Shown: one piece after another, positions 1-7,032 of the stretch
How the letters are laid out: each line of letters starts with the position of its first letter
How positions within the stretch are numbered: the stretch's first letter is position 1
NCBI GenBank assembly: GCA_015295885.1
Contig: DVEE01000552.1
Location: forward strand, 1-11,671
Reading direction: 5' to 3'
DNA length: 11,671 nucleotides
Source of the DNA: Leptolyngbyaceae cyanobacterium M65_K2018_010
GTDB lineage: Bacteria > Cyanobacteriota > Cyanobacteriia > Phormidesmidales > Phormidesmidaceae
Program-made: the position numbers and the translations under genes
The notes under the pieces: generated by a model
Databases searched by the model: none
Seen by the model: only the letters and a program-made list of their open reading frames with translations
Told to the model about the DNA's origin: nothing

Positions 1-1
1 C

Positions 2-415
2 CCCCGTTCGGAAAGCGATATTGTTTCCCTGCTTAGCAGTGGCTTGCTCACGGCCCTAGAATCTACCCTGGGCAGTGTTACTGGCACTGGGGATAACTTT
101 CAGGGGTTAGTCACCTTTGCTGGATCTGCCCTGCTGAGTCGGGTTCAGGGCCTGCTGGGGGCCGGCATCAATCGAGTGGATCTGCGCTTGTTCCCGGCTT
201 CGCCAGCGGGTTCCGACGCCTTTGATATTGGCGGCGAAATTGGCTTTAACCTGTCGGACAATCTTTCCGTTTCAGCCCAGACCGTCTTTAGCGGCATCAC
301 GCCGCCCCTCTTCGGTGTGCGCTACCGGATTGGCGATCGCCTGACCCTGAGATTGGTGACGAGCTATCAACAGTTCGCGGAAAATTCTGGTGCCATTCTG
401 GAATTCGGGTTTTAA
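2..415 (+). CDS. TamB-like translocation/assembly module protein, C-terminal end (5' truncated)
   Basis: The frame is open from base 2 to the TAA at 413-415, so this is the last ~137 residues of a longer protein that begins outside the window. What is visible: an opening SESDIVSLLSSGLL segment of the type seen in TamB (DUF490) C-termini, a glycine-rich middle, then alternating beta-strand-like segments (FDIGGEIGFNLSDNLSVSAQ, RYRIGDRLTLRLVTSY) ending in an aromatic residue (LEFGF), as expected of a domain contacting outer-membrane beta-barrels. Known of the family: TamB spans the periplasm from the inner membrane and helps insert outer-membrane proteins or move lipids; cyanobacterial homologues are usually well over 1000 residues. 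Only 83 bp separate it from lepB on the same strand, so co-transcription is possible. The family call rests on pattern and memory, not on a search. Confidence 0.75.
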   Translation, partial: PRSESDIVSLLSSGLLTALESTLGSVTGTGDNFQGLVTFAGSALLSRVQGLLGAGINRVDLRLFPASPAGSDAFDIGGEIGFNLSDNLSVSAQTVFSGITPPLFGVRYRIGDRLTLRLVTSYQQFAENSGAILEFGF

Positions 416-498
416 CCCCCCAGCCTCTACCGGATGCGCCTACTCCTCGAGGCTGACTTTGCTTTACCCTGGTCCTTGTTGGCCTCGCTGAGTTTCCT

Positions 499-1131
499 AT
501 GTCCCCTAAACCGCCCAGTTCTTCTTCCCCCCTGCCCCCCGAGGCTGAGCCTGGGCCATCGTCCACCCTAGATCGTGACTCCGCCCCTAGCTCGCCAGGG
601 TCGCCGGCGGCGGGGTGGCGGGCCAATCTGCGGGTGTTGGCGATTGCCCTGGTGATTGCCCTGGTGGTGCGGGTCTTGATCGCCGAGCCGCGCTATATTC
701 CGTCCAACTCCATGGACCCTACCTTGCAGATTGGCGATCGCCTGCTGGTGGATAAACTGTCCTATCGCTGGCAGCCACCCCACCGGGGTGACATTGTCGT
801 CTTCAAACCGCCAGCCCAGCTAGTGGGTTTGGGCTACAACGGTGGGCAAGCCTTCATCAAGCGGATCGTGGGGGAACCCGGCGATACCCTAGAGGTGGTT
901 GATGGACAGGTGCGACTGAATGGGCAGATCCTGGCGGAGTCCTACATCCTGGCTCCCCCCCAATACCACCTGGGGCCGGTGACCGTGCCCCCAGGCCACC
1001 TCTTCGTCTTAGGCGACAACCGTAACGATAGCAATGACTCCCACGTTTGGGGCCCCTTGCCCCAAGCTAATCTGATTGGTCGGGCCCGCTTCCGGTTCTG
1101 GCCCCTAGATCGCTTCGGCCAGGTCGGGTAG
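499..1131 (+). CDS. lepB: Signal peptidase I
   Basis: Membrane-bound serine protease (S26 family) that removes signal peptides from exported proteins. The 210 residues contain every expected element: a proline/serine-rich cytoplasmic N-terminus (1-40), one membrane helix (about 43-62), the catalytic serine in SNSMDPTL (Ser71), the general-base lysine in FIKRIVGEPGD (Lys121), and the late box GDNRNDSNDSHVWG (172-185). The length fits single-helix cyanobacterial LepB. The active site would face the periplasm or thylakoid lumen. The ATG at 499 has no Shine-Dalgarno sequence; it is the only start that keeps the whole hydrophilic N-terminal tail, and that tail is poorly conserved, so the true start could be slightly downstream. 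Its end is 28 bp from the end of the convergent EEP gene; the gap can fold a weak GGGCC/GGCCC stem but has no T-run. Cyanobacteria often carry two lepB copies; which one this is cannot be told. Confidence 0.95.
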   Translation: MSPKPPSSSSPLPPEAEPGPSSTLDRDSAPSSPGSPAAGWRANLRVLAIALVIALVVRVLIAEPRYIPSNSMDPTLQIGDRLLVDKLSYRWQPPHRGDIVVFKPPAQLVGLGYNGGQAFIKRIVGEPGDTLEVVDGQVRLNGQILAESYILAPPQYHLGPVTVPPGHLFVLGDNRNDSNDSHVWGPLPQANLIGRARFRFWPLDRFGQVG

Positions 1132-1159
1132 GGCCGTTCCTGGGCAACTGGCCCCTGGG

Positions 1160-2179
1160 TTAGGGAGGGGAAACGGAGCGAAATCGCACCTGGGCCTGTA
1201 CTGGCAGGTGATCGGAAGCCTGCCCGGCGGTAGTAACGACTCCGGCATCCAGCAATTCTAGGGTAGCTGGGGTGTAGAAAATGTAGTCGAGGGTGTGTTG
1301 GGGCTGGTCGGCGGGAAAGGTGGCCCCCTGGGGCTGGGCTAAGGTCTGAGGGGCCAGGGCAGAGGCCAGGACCGTGGAGGTCAGCAAGGTGTCAATGGCA
1401 GGGTGATCGGCTTCTTCAGGGCGATCGGAGTCGCTATTGAAGTCTCCCACCAGCAGGACAGGCCACCGTTGGGCATACTGCTCGGCCAGTTGCCGCACCA
1501 GTTCAGTTTGGTGTCGGCGGGTGGGTTGATCAAAGGCTTCCAGGTGAACATTTATCACCAGCAGCGGCCGCCCGGAAACATCAATTTCGGTAACCTGGGC
1601 CACCCGATCCAGATAAAAGGCCTCGTAGAGGGGGTTATGGGAGGGTACTCGGGGCAGTACCAAGCGGTCATTGCGGCGAATGGGATAGCGGCTCAGTACC
1701 GCCTGCCCAGAGGTAACTCCCCTAAAGTGGGCCTGGGGCGGCCAGTAGGGGAAGGGGACGTAGCGTTTATCCCAATTCACCGCGATCGCCGCGTAGGGCG
1801 TTTCCAGGGCTGAGGCGATGGCGTACTGCTGATTGAGGTTAAAGGTGCGATAGGCGTCGAAATCGATTTCTTGCAGCCCCAGAATATCGGCCTGCAGAGA
1901 TTTCAGCGTGGCGATCGCGGTAGTCAGATGGGTATCTAGGTGTTGGCGATCGCGCTCCACGGGCTGCTGGTTGGTCAAACCAGAGAGATAGCCCAGGTTG
2001 TAGGTGACAATGGTGAGGGTTTCAGGGTTGGCAGGGCCAGCGGGGTAGGTGTCGTAGGTGATCAGGTTATCGTAGTCGGCCTCTGCCCAGCGCGGCGAAG
2101 TGACATAGACAAAGGTTAGCAACAGACCCAGGAAGGGCAACCCCAGGGCCAGGGCCAGGGCAATCACAACATTCTTCAT
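1160..2179 (-). CDS. Endonuclease/exonuclease/phosphatase family protein with N-terminal signal/anchor
   Basis: A 339-residue member of the EEP (DNase I-like) superfamily of Mg2+-dependent phosphodiesterases. Family motifs in order: TYNLGY (59-64, metal-binding Asn), LGLQEID (100-106, metal-ligand Glu104), INVHLEAF (209-216, His212), LLVGDFNSDSD (242-252, Asp246 and Asn248), TLDYIFY (296-302) and ASDHLPV (321-327, catalytic His324). Residues 1-26 are hydrophobic (VVIALALALGLPFLGLLLTF), giving a signal peptide or membrane anchor, so the enzyme probably acts outside the cytoplasm. Members of this superfamily cleave DNA, phosphoinositides, sphingomyelin or other phosphodiesters; the substrate cannot be read from the sequence. 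The ATG at 2179 directly precedes the signal sequence. The gene is a single unit converging on lepB, with a long upstream region holding a 10-bp inverted repeat. Confidence 0.9.
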   Translation of the reverse strand: MKNVVIALALALGLPFLGLLLTFVYVTSPRWAEADYDNLITYDTYPAGPANPETLTIVTYNLGYLSGLTNQQPVERDRQHLDTHLTTAIATLKSLQADILGLQEIDFDAYRTFNLNQQYAIASALETPYAAIAVNWDKRYVPFPYWPPQAHFRGVTSGQAVLSRYPIRRNDRLVLPRVPSHNPLYEAFYLDRVAQVTEIDVSGRPLLVINVHLEAFDQPTRRHQTELVRQLAEQYAQRWPVLLVGDFNSDSDRPEEADHPAIDTLLTSTVLASALAPQTLAQPQGATFPADQPQHTLDYIFYTPATLELLDAGVVTTAGQASDHLPVQAQVRFRSVSPP

Positions 2180-2197
2180 GGCTTTGCCATTTAACGT

Positions 2198-2258
2198 CCA
2201 TTACTATCCCGGCGGTCTTCGGGGTAATTGCATCTTAATCGAGGGCTCATAGTAATGG
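2198..2258. repeat. 10-bp perfect inverted repeat upstream of the EEP gene
   Basis: CCATTACTAT at 2198-2207 is the exact reverse complement of ATAGTAATGG at 2249-2258; 41 bases lie between the arms. The arms begin 19 bp upstream of the EEP start codon at 2179, so they lie in its 5' leader or promoter region. The spacer itself has a small CCCG/CGGG pairing. It could be an operator for a dimeric or looping regulator, or a structured leader; the sequence does not decide. Confidence 0.5.
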
Positions 2259-2580
2259 GCTGCGGGGTCAGATCAGCGGGTTATGGCGAGTCGATTCAGG
2301 CCTACGGCCTTGTCCTTGTCGGGTCTTTGGGTTAATTGTCTCCTAATCAAACTGGTTGTCTTGGTAGTGCATTTTAGTGCAGGGCAGGGGAAAAGGCGGG
2401 GTCGCCTTGCCCGGCCAGCTTTTGTCTGATGCGGCGATTGTCATCATGGATGAACAGCCAGATGGCTCCAATGTGGGTCTCGAGTTGGCATCGACGAACG
2501 ACCCCAGGTCATCCATCTGCACCGTCAGGGGGCCTTTCGGCTTGGGCATAACCTCGCCCTTTGGGAAACCGCCGCCTAGA
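2259..2580. other. Intergenic stretch without a convincing gene
   Basis: About 320 bp between the EEP upstream region and the hairpin at 2581. It holds a small AGGCC-TAC-GGCCT hairpin at 2298-2310 and two short overlapping open frames in opposite directions (plus from 2377, minus 2343-2549). Neither translates to a family I recognise, and neither has a ribosome binding site. The plus frame reads LLSDAAIVIMDEQPDGS and later TVRGPFGLG, fairly protein-like, so a decayed gene remnant is possible but unproven. Confidence 0.4.
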
Positions 2581-2619
2581 TGGCAGGTAGTGTGGCCGCG
2601 AGGCCCACACTACCTGCCA
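2581..2619. repeat. 39-nt hairpin with 15-bp perfect stem
   Basis: TGGCAGGTAGTGTGG at 2581-2595 pairs perfectly with CCACACTACCTGCCA at 2605-2619, leaving a 9-nt loop (2596-2604). The stem lies 16 bp beyond the stop codon of the minus-strand zinc-ribbon gene, where a terminator would sit, but on that strand no T-run follows; on the plus strand only CTTTTC follows. It resembles the palindromic intergenic repeats common in cyanobacterial genomes (from memory). A second 39-nt hairpin with the same seven terminal bases lies at 6902-6940. Confidence 0.8.
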
Positions 2620-2635
2620 GCTTTTCTGCTTGTCC

Positions 2636-2845
2636 CTACAGGAGGAGGAAGAGGAGGAAAATCGCGCCGATCAAGGACAGTACTCCTGCTCCGCCGTGGA
2701 AACTTTCGCCAGACAGATCTCGCTCCCAGCCACAACGTAGACAAACATAATGGCTCTCCGCTTTGGTGACAATGGTATGCCGTCCCCCGCAGCGAGGGCA
2801 CTCCAGGTGGTGGGGGTGAGAGTTATCATCGTGATGCATCAACAT
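2636..2845 (-). CDS. Small zinc-ribbon protein with C-terminal membrane helix
   Basis: A 69-residue protein. Visible layout: a His/Asp-rich start (MLMHHDDNSHPHHL), a CPRCGG knuckle, about 17 residues later a CLRCGW knuckle (a four-cysteine zinc ribbon), then a short linker and a hydrophobic tail LSLIGAIFLLFLLL forming one membrane helix up to the stop. I chose the ATG at 2845 because AAGGAGGG lies 7 nt before it; a longer reading from 2905 adds 20 residues with no such site. Zinc ribbons of this kind bind nucleic acid or protein. With a tail anchor the ribbon would sit at a membrane, probably on the cytoplasmic side (inference). The family is not recognised by name. It is divergent from the 1123-residue gene, with about 500 bp between their starts. 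The upstream region has several small dyads that might regulate either gene. Confidence 0.75.
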   Translation of the reverse strand: MLMHHDDNSHPHHLECPRCGGRHTIVTKAESHYVCLRCGWERDLSGESFHGGAGVLSLIGAIFLLFLLL

Positions 2846-2852
2846 AAAATGT

Positions 2853-2860
2853 CCCTCCTT
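2853..2860 (-). promoter_or_regulatory. Strong Shine-Dalgarno site for the zinc-ribbon gene
   Basis: Read on the minus strand this is AAGGAGGG, 7 nt (ACATTTT) before the ATG at 2845. It is the best ribosome binding site in the window, where most genes show none. It decides the start of the zinc-ribbon protein against the longer upstream frame. Confidence 0.8.
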
Positions 2861-3342
2861 AGGGTTCTTTGGGTTACTGAACAGAACCAGAGGACATTGC
2901 TCCATGGTTTCCCTTACCCAAGAACCTATTGGTTAGGAGTTTGTAAAGGAACGATTTTGCTTAGAGACAATTCCAAAGTTTTTGGAGTACTCTCTGAGAG
3001 ACATTAGAACAATGTTCTGGTGATCAGGGGTCAGGGAAACCGGCGGCCTAATGCAGGGATTCCCTGGCCCTATCTAGCCTTATCTTATGAAAATGGTAAG
3101 TTCCGTGTGGTAGAGACGCTGGAGACTCTTGCAATCTATCCGGAAAAGAACCTGGGGTAAATTTCCCAAAAATCTTGTATTATTTTTAACCAAATTCTAA
3201 TGCTGGCCAGATTTAGTCCGCCATTTTGTAGTGCTTACTACAGGATAATGGTTGAGTGCGTGGCAATTTGGATACAGGAAAGGTGTGGTGTAGCAGGCCA
3301 AGGTTTTCCTGAAATTGGTAAATAAGTTTTCTCTCGCCCCTA
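2861..3342. other. AT-rich divergent intergenic region with short dyads
   Basis: About 480 bp between the zinc-ribbon gene and the 1123-residue gene, more AT-rich than its neighbours and without a convincing ORF. It holds four close symmetrical sites: CCAAA-GTT-TTTGG (2973-2985), GAGTACTC (2985-2992), TCTC-TGA-GAGA (2991-3001) and AGAAC-AAT-GTTCT (3006-3018), followed by CAGGG-ATT-CCCTG (3054-3066). Both divergent promoters must lie here. The AGAAC/GTTCT site looks like a LexA box with a spacer one base too short. Confidence 0.5.
3175..3203 (+). promoter_or_regulatory. Weak candidate promoter for the 1123-residue gene
   Basis: TTGTAT at 3175-3180, a 17-bp spacer, then TAATGC at 3198-3203, inside the most AT-rich stretch before the gene. 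Matches to the sigma-70 boxes are only 4/6 and 3/6. It would leave a leader of roughly 130 nt before the ATG at 3343. Confidence 0.25.
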
Positions 3343-6300
3343 ATGCCATCAGATAACCCTGCTGACTCTGAGCGTAGCTATCACCTTTACTATTACCTAT
3401 GTGCCTGTCTAGCATTTACCCAAAAATCTAACGGCGAAATCAATGCCAAAGGCATCGAAGACCTACTGGGCAAAAACGAGCTGCGCCGTTTCGTCAAAGC
3501 GCTTTTACAGGATGACCTTTCTCCCCGTGAAAAGCAGGAAAGGCTAAGGCGCCTGAGCCGCAACACAACCACAGGGGATGTGGTTAAACTGTTGCGCAAT
3601 CTGCGCCAGGGGCTGCAGAAAGCCTACCAAGACTTTGAGCTTCCCCATACCCGGGTGCTAACCCCTGGCGATATCCTCACGGCGCTGCACAAGCTGGTTG
3701 AGCTCGCCCCTAAAGAGCGCACCGCCCTCGGCTTGCAGGCGGGAGATGGGTTGACGCTGCTTCAGCGATCGCTGCTGATTTTGCAAACCGTTGGCGGCCT
3801 CGAAAACTATGAAATGCTGCTGCGGATTTATAAAGCCGCGGTGGGTCTCGATTTTGCTCGCGCCGAGGTGCCCCTTGAAAACCTGGGGGCGGTGGATGCT
3901 CTGATTGCTCAGGTAGTAAAGCAGTCTCTCGATAGCTTTTTGCCCACCCAAAACACCCGTAAAGCCGCTAACGCAGCGGTGCAAAGGCGAGACGATACCC
4001 TCAAACAACTTACCCGCAAGGCCCAGCGGGAAGTGCGTCGCCTGCTAGCCCGCAGCGGCAACCAACAGCTCTCCAACTCAGGGGATGCCATTATTAACTC
4101 CTACGTGCGCCAGTACCTACAGCCGGCCTTTGTCACCAAGCTGGCCCAGAGCATTGTGGCCAATGAGCGGTTAACCGATCAGTTTCCGGTTTACCTCAAG
4201 CGCATTACCTTTATGCCCTCGGGGCCTCTGCCCTTTCCCGATAAAGAGCTGGATGGACTGCCCCAGAGCAGTGACCCCTATCCGCCGCTGCTGCACCCGG
4301 CCCTGCGAGAGCTAGACCAGTCGGTGAGGCGAGCCCCCTACCCAGACCTGCCCGGCCCCGGCGACTACGAGTTGGCCTCTCAGGAAGCTACCCAGGTGGT
4401 GGTGGAATTTTACATCAAAGTACCAGAGACCTACGTGCCGCTGATTGGTGATGTGCTGGGCCGTCTCGGCAGCAAAAATCGTCGACGCATTGACTTTAGC
4501 GTCAGCAGCACGGGCATTGGCGGAGCCCTATCCCACGTGATCAAGGTAATTAACAAGACACTACTGCAAGATATTCCCTGCCTGGGGGAGTATTTCCCCA
4601 TCGCCCACGATGTCACCTCAACCCAGGCAATTATTCGTGATAATGTGGCGTCTCCGGTGTGGGCCCACAGCCTGGTCAAACTCTGCCGCCGTCAGCTCTT
4701 GGGAGAAACTCTCAATGCCTGTCAGGATGACCAATTTCGCAACTATGAGGACTTTTCCTTTGGCGACCCCATTGGCCACGGCGACTACTGTGGCTTTGAT
4801 TTTATACTGGCCCAGGCCCAGGCGTCGCTCCAGGCGCGACTGCAAGCGATTCGTAATGCGGGCATTCGTCCTGACCGATATATTCAGCAGCTGTGTCAGC
4901 GGGTCGAGCGGTCGCAGGTTATGCAAGATGCCTGGACCTGTCTGCGGGGGTACCCGTTTTCATCCCTGGCTATGGTTGGCATGGTGGAGCAAAGTCTCTT
5001 ACCAGAAGGCCCAGAGGCAACAGGACCGCTACAAAACATGGCTTCTGACGTTGTCTTTGATGCCTACCTGTCCATTGCCGAAGCCCTCCTCGACGAGGGG
5101 GTGTATCGGCCTGTACGGGCCTACCTCACCCGGCTGGAGATATTAGATCGCTTTGTGGAGCAGGGTTTAGAAACGTCTCCAGCAGAGGCGGAGCCCTTCG
5201 AGGTGTTTTCGGGGGCGCTGGTGATTCGCTACCTGCTGTGCCTGGCCAATTACTACTATCTATACGACACCAGTGACAGCGATCCTCAATATTTACCTCC
5301 GCGCTGCCAAGTCGATGTCAACCGGGATATTTTGGTGCAGCAGGCCTGGAAGACCTTGGATCTAGCTCAGCGCCACATTAGCCTGCGTCTAAGAAAATAT
5401 GTGGTGCTCAATGAAGTGTCCCAAGGCACATTTCACCCCCACTATTTACTGCTCAGCCGGGTGGCTTTTTTAAGAGCCAAGCTGTTGCTATTTTTCCCTC
5501 GCCGCGTCTCCCATGACGACACCTGTTTGCCCACCGAAAACTTTACCCGGCAGCAGCCGCGAACCGAAGCGTCGATTCACTGGGGGCGGCTCTACCTGGC
5601 CGAAAAAGCTCGTCTCTACGCCGCTGCCGACGGTGATAGTGAGGTCTACGCCTGCTACGCTGCTATCCAGGCTTGGATTTACTTAATAGCCGCCTATACC
5701 AGGGACGAAAACCTCAACCTAGCTAAGCCTGGAGATGGCAATCGGTCAAGGCAGTTGAATCCCAAACAATGTTTGGACTGGGCTCGACGGCTGCGCAACC
5801 ATGCGTTGATTACCTACGCCGAAACCGGGCGACACTGCTACTACCAGATCAAGGAAAAAAGCGGCTTGTCCAAGGACGATGGCGATGAATTTGGGGTCTA
5901 CTACATTGAAAAAATCCCGCCCATTTATGAAACCCGAGGCGAGCAGTACGCCCAGCTCAGCCAGTCTGCCACAGAGCTGCTAGTGCTCGATATGTCGCTG
6001 CTGGCGATTAATCCCAAAGACCTGCCTAAGGTATCGCCCTACCATCCAAGCCAGAACATCTATCTGTTTGGCACCAACGCTTGCTACCTTTTTTTTATTC
6101 GCGGTCTGTTTATGTTGTGTAGCAATGGGGCCAGCGAGTTTGACGACGATGCCGGAGGAGAGGGGATCGATTGGAATGCTAAACTTCTCCACGCGACCCG
6201 GTTGCTCAACACAGCCTGGGCCTTGGCGGAGGAAGGCGGCATGGTGGAAAAATATGAACAGGATGGCAAAGAAACCTATCGGCTGACGCGATCGTTCAAT

Positions 6301-6714
6301 TGCAATGGCAACCGCAGTGGGACAGCTAATTCCGTTTCTTTCCCTGAGATTAACTCCATTCGGGATCTTTACCCCCGACGCATTAGCGAGATCGCTGATC
6401 TGGGCAAACTGTTTGCTGCCGCTTGTCTGGTGCTAAGGCTACCGCTGGTGAGCATGGGGGATCGCCCCTCCCTCAATGCCGATATTGACGCTCTGCTATC
6501 TAGCCTGCACAGCAGCTATAGTTTGCAACATTCGCATACTCACCAGGAACTGCTGCAACACCAACGGCGCTATAATGGCCACTTAGAACGTTACGCTGAC
6601 CAGGCTGTGAACTGTCTGCAGCGATATCAGAGGTCGACCTCGCCGGCGGAAGAGGTGGCGAAAACCCGAAATAACCTGGTCAAGGAACTATTTGAGATAA
6701 TGCTCTCGGGTTAG
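3343..6714 (+). CDS. Large uncharacterised protein, 1123 residues
   Basis: I do not recognise this family. The frame is intact over 3.4 kb from ATG 3343 to TAG 6714, with codon use and third-base GC like the neighbours, so it is a real gene. I see no signal peptide, clear membrane helix, Walker motif, zinc knuckle or nuclease/protease motif. Residues 1-270 look mostly alpha-helical and charged (NELRRFVKALLQDDLSPREK at 45-64), with a basic run around 205-236. Residues 285-345 are proline-rich and probably linker. At 350-395 a beta-like patch (QVVVEFYIKV; RRIDFSVSST) appears. Around 470-487 is FSFGDPIGHGDYCGFDF, rich in Gly/Asp/His/aromatics. Residues 570-1095 look like a helical-repeat scaffold rich in Tyr, Leu and Ala (e.g. 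GRLYLAEKARLYAAADGDSE, 748-767). There are 19 scattered cysteines with no CxxC pair. The start has no Shine-Dalgarno site. It stands alone, with noncoding DNA of about 500 bp before and 318 bp after. A solenoid-type scaffold is a guess. Confidence 0.85.
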   Translation: MPSDNPADSERSYHLYYYLCACLAFTQKSNGEINAKGIEDLLGKNELRRFVKALLQDDLSPREKQERLRRLSRNTTTGDVVKLLRNLRQGLQKAYQDFELPHTRVLTPGDILTALHKLVELAPKERTALGLQAGDGLTLLQRSLLILQTVGGLENYEMLLRIYKAAVGLDFARAEVPLENLGAVDALIAQVVKQSLDSFLPTQNTRKAANAAVQRRDDTLKQLTRKAQREVRRLLARSGNQQLSNSGDAIINSYVRQYLQPAFVTKLAQSIVANERLTDQFPVYLKRITFMPSGPLPFPDKELDGLPQSSDPYPPLLHPALRELDQSVRRAPYPDLPGPGDYELASQEATQVVVEFYIKVPETYVPLIGDVLGRLGSKNRRRIDFSVSSTGIGGALSHVIKVINKTLLQDIPCLGEYFPIAHDVTSTQAIIRDNVASPVWAHSLVKLCRRQLLGETLNACQDDQFRNYEDFSFGDPIGHGDYCGFDFILAQAQASLQARLQAIRNAGIRPDRYIQQLCQRVERSQVMQDAWTCLRGYPFSSLAMVGMVEQSLLPEGPEATGPLQNMASDVVFDAYLSIAEALLDEGVYRPVRAYLTRLEILDRFVEQGLETSPAEAEPFEVFSGALVIRYLLCLANYYYLYDTSDSDPQYLPPRCQVDVNRDILVQQAWKTLDLAQRHISLRLRKYVVLNEVSQGTFHPHYLLLSRVAFLRAKLLLFFPRRVSHDDTCLPTENFTRQQPRTEASIHWGRLYLAEKARLYAAADGDSEVYACYAAIQAWIYLIAAYTRDENLNLAKPGDGNRSRQLNPKQCLDWARRLRNHALITYAETGRHCYYQIKEKSGLSKDDGDEFGVYYIEKIPPIYETRGEQYAQLSQSATELLVLDMSLLAINPKDLPKVSPYHPSQNIYLFGTNACYLFFIRGLFMLCSNGASEFDDDAGGEGIDWNAKLLHATRLLNTAWALAEEGGMVEKYEQDGKETYRLTRSFNCNGNRSGTANSVSFPEINSIRDLYPRRISEIADLGKLFAAACLVLRLPLVSMGDRPSLNADIDALLSSLHSSYSLQHSHTHQELLQHQRRYNGHLERYADQAVNCLQRYQRSTSPAEEVAKTRNNLVKELFEIMLSG

Positions 6715-6901
6715 CTTCCGAATTATTAAATGCTACTCAAACACGAACATTTTTAAGGGCACCTCGATCAATTGACTGAACAGTCATAAGTCCTGGATGT
6801 GATAACTGGGCTACTAAGGACAGAGGTTGTCTGTGGGAGTTCAAGGTTATTGGCCGCCGCACAACCTCACCGTTACATCGATGGGTAGCCCTAGGGAGCA
6901 T

Positions 6902-6940
6902 TGGCAGGCAGGTTCCTGCTGGCAAAGGACTGGCCTGCCA
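6902..6940. repeat. 39-nt hairpin sharing ends with the one at 2581
   Basis: TGGCAGGC at 6902-6909 pairs with GCCTGCCA at 6933-6940. After one A/G mismatch, five more pairs (two of them G-T) can extend the stem. An inner alternative is GCAGG-TT-CCTGC (6908-6919). Total length (39 nt) and the outer seven bases of each arm equal those of the hairpin at 2581-2619, while the middle differs. No T-run follows, so a simple intrinsic terminator is unlikely. Confidence 0.6.
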
Positions 6941-6977
6941 GGGAGGGGCTGGGGTCTTACCCTTCTCCCTTTTGCTG

Positions 6978-6983
6978 TAAAAT
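6978..6983 (+). promoter_or_regulatory. Candidate -10 box for the 107-residue gene
   Basis: TAAAAT matches the TATAAT consensus at five of six bases and lies 49 bp before the ATG at 7033, in an AT-rich patch after GC-rich DNA. No good -35 box is found 17 bp upstream, so this is tentative. Confidence 0.35.
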
Positions 6984-7032
6984 AGCCAGTTAATTTTTCA
7001 ATTCTGTTCCCTCGTTTCCCCTTCTGGTTCCT

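Larger units (their letters stand above)
6715..7032. other. Intergenic region after the 1123-residue gene
   Basis: 318 bp with no supported gene. Contents: a TGACTG-AA-CAGTCA dyad at 6773-6786, a hairpin at 6902-6940 (listed separately), and a TAAAAT box at 6978-6983 that could be the -10 element of the next gene. A short minus-strand frame (6737-6925) shows no recognisable protein features. No clear hairpin-plus-T-run terminator follows the stop at 6714. Confidence 0.5.

Noticed and set aside
2581..2619. Intrinsic terminator for the zinc-ribbon gene
   Set aside because: Stem is perfect, but no T-run follows on the minus strand; annotated as a repeat hairpin instead.
2377..2769. Plus-strand open frame of 130 codons, first half protein-like (LLSDAAIVIMDEQPDGS, TVRGPFGLG)
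   Set aside because: Second half runs through the hairpin at 2581-2619 and antisense through the zinc-ribbon gene, which has a strong ribosome site and clear domains. No family recognised. At most a gene remnant at 2377-2580.
3006..3018. LexA/SOS box AGAAC-AAT-GTTCT
   Set aside because: Spacer is 3 bases where the known cyanobacterial and Gram-positive boxes have 4; kept only as an unnamed dyad.
4610..5146. 178-codon plus-strand frame inside the 1123-residue gene
   Set aside because: Shadow frame: composition is unlike a protein and the main frame is continuous across it, so there is no sign of a frameshift.
6737..6925. Minus-strand frame of 62 codons in the 6715-7032 intergenic region
   Set aside because: No ribosome site, no protein-like composition and no recognisable motif.
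2581..6940. Transposon or prophage carrying the unknown gene
   Set aside because: No transposase, integrase, attachment site or target duplication found; only the paired hairpins hint at a unit, reported as a finding.
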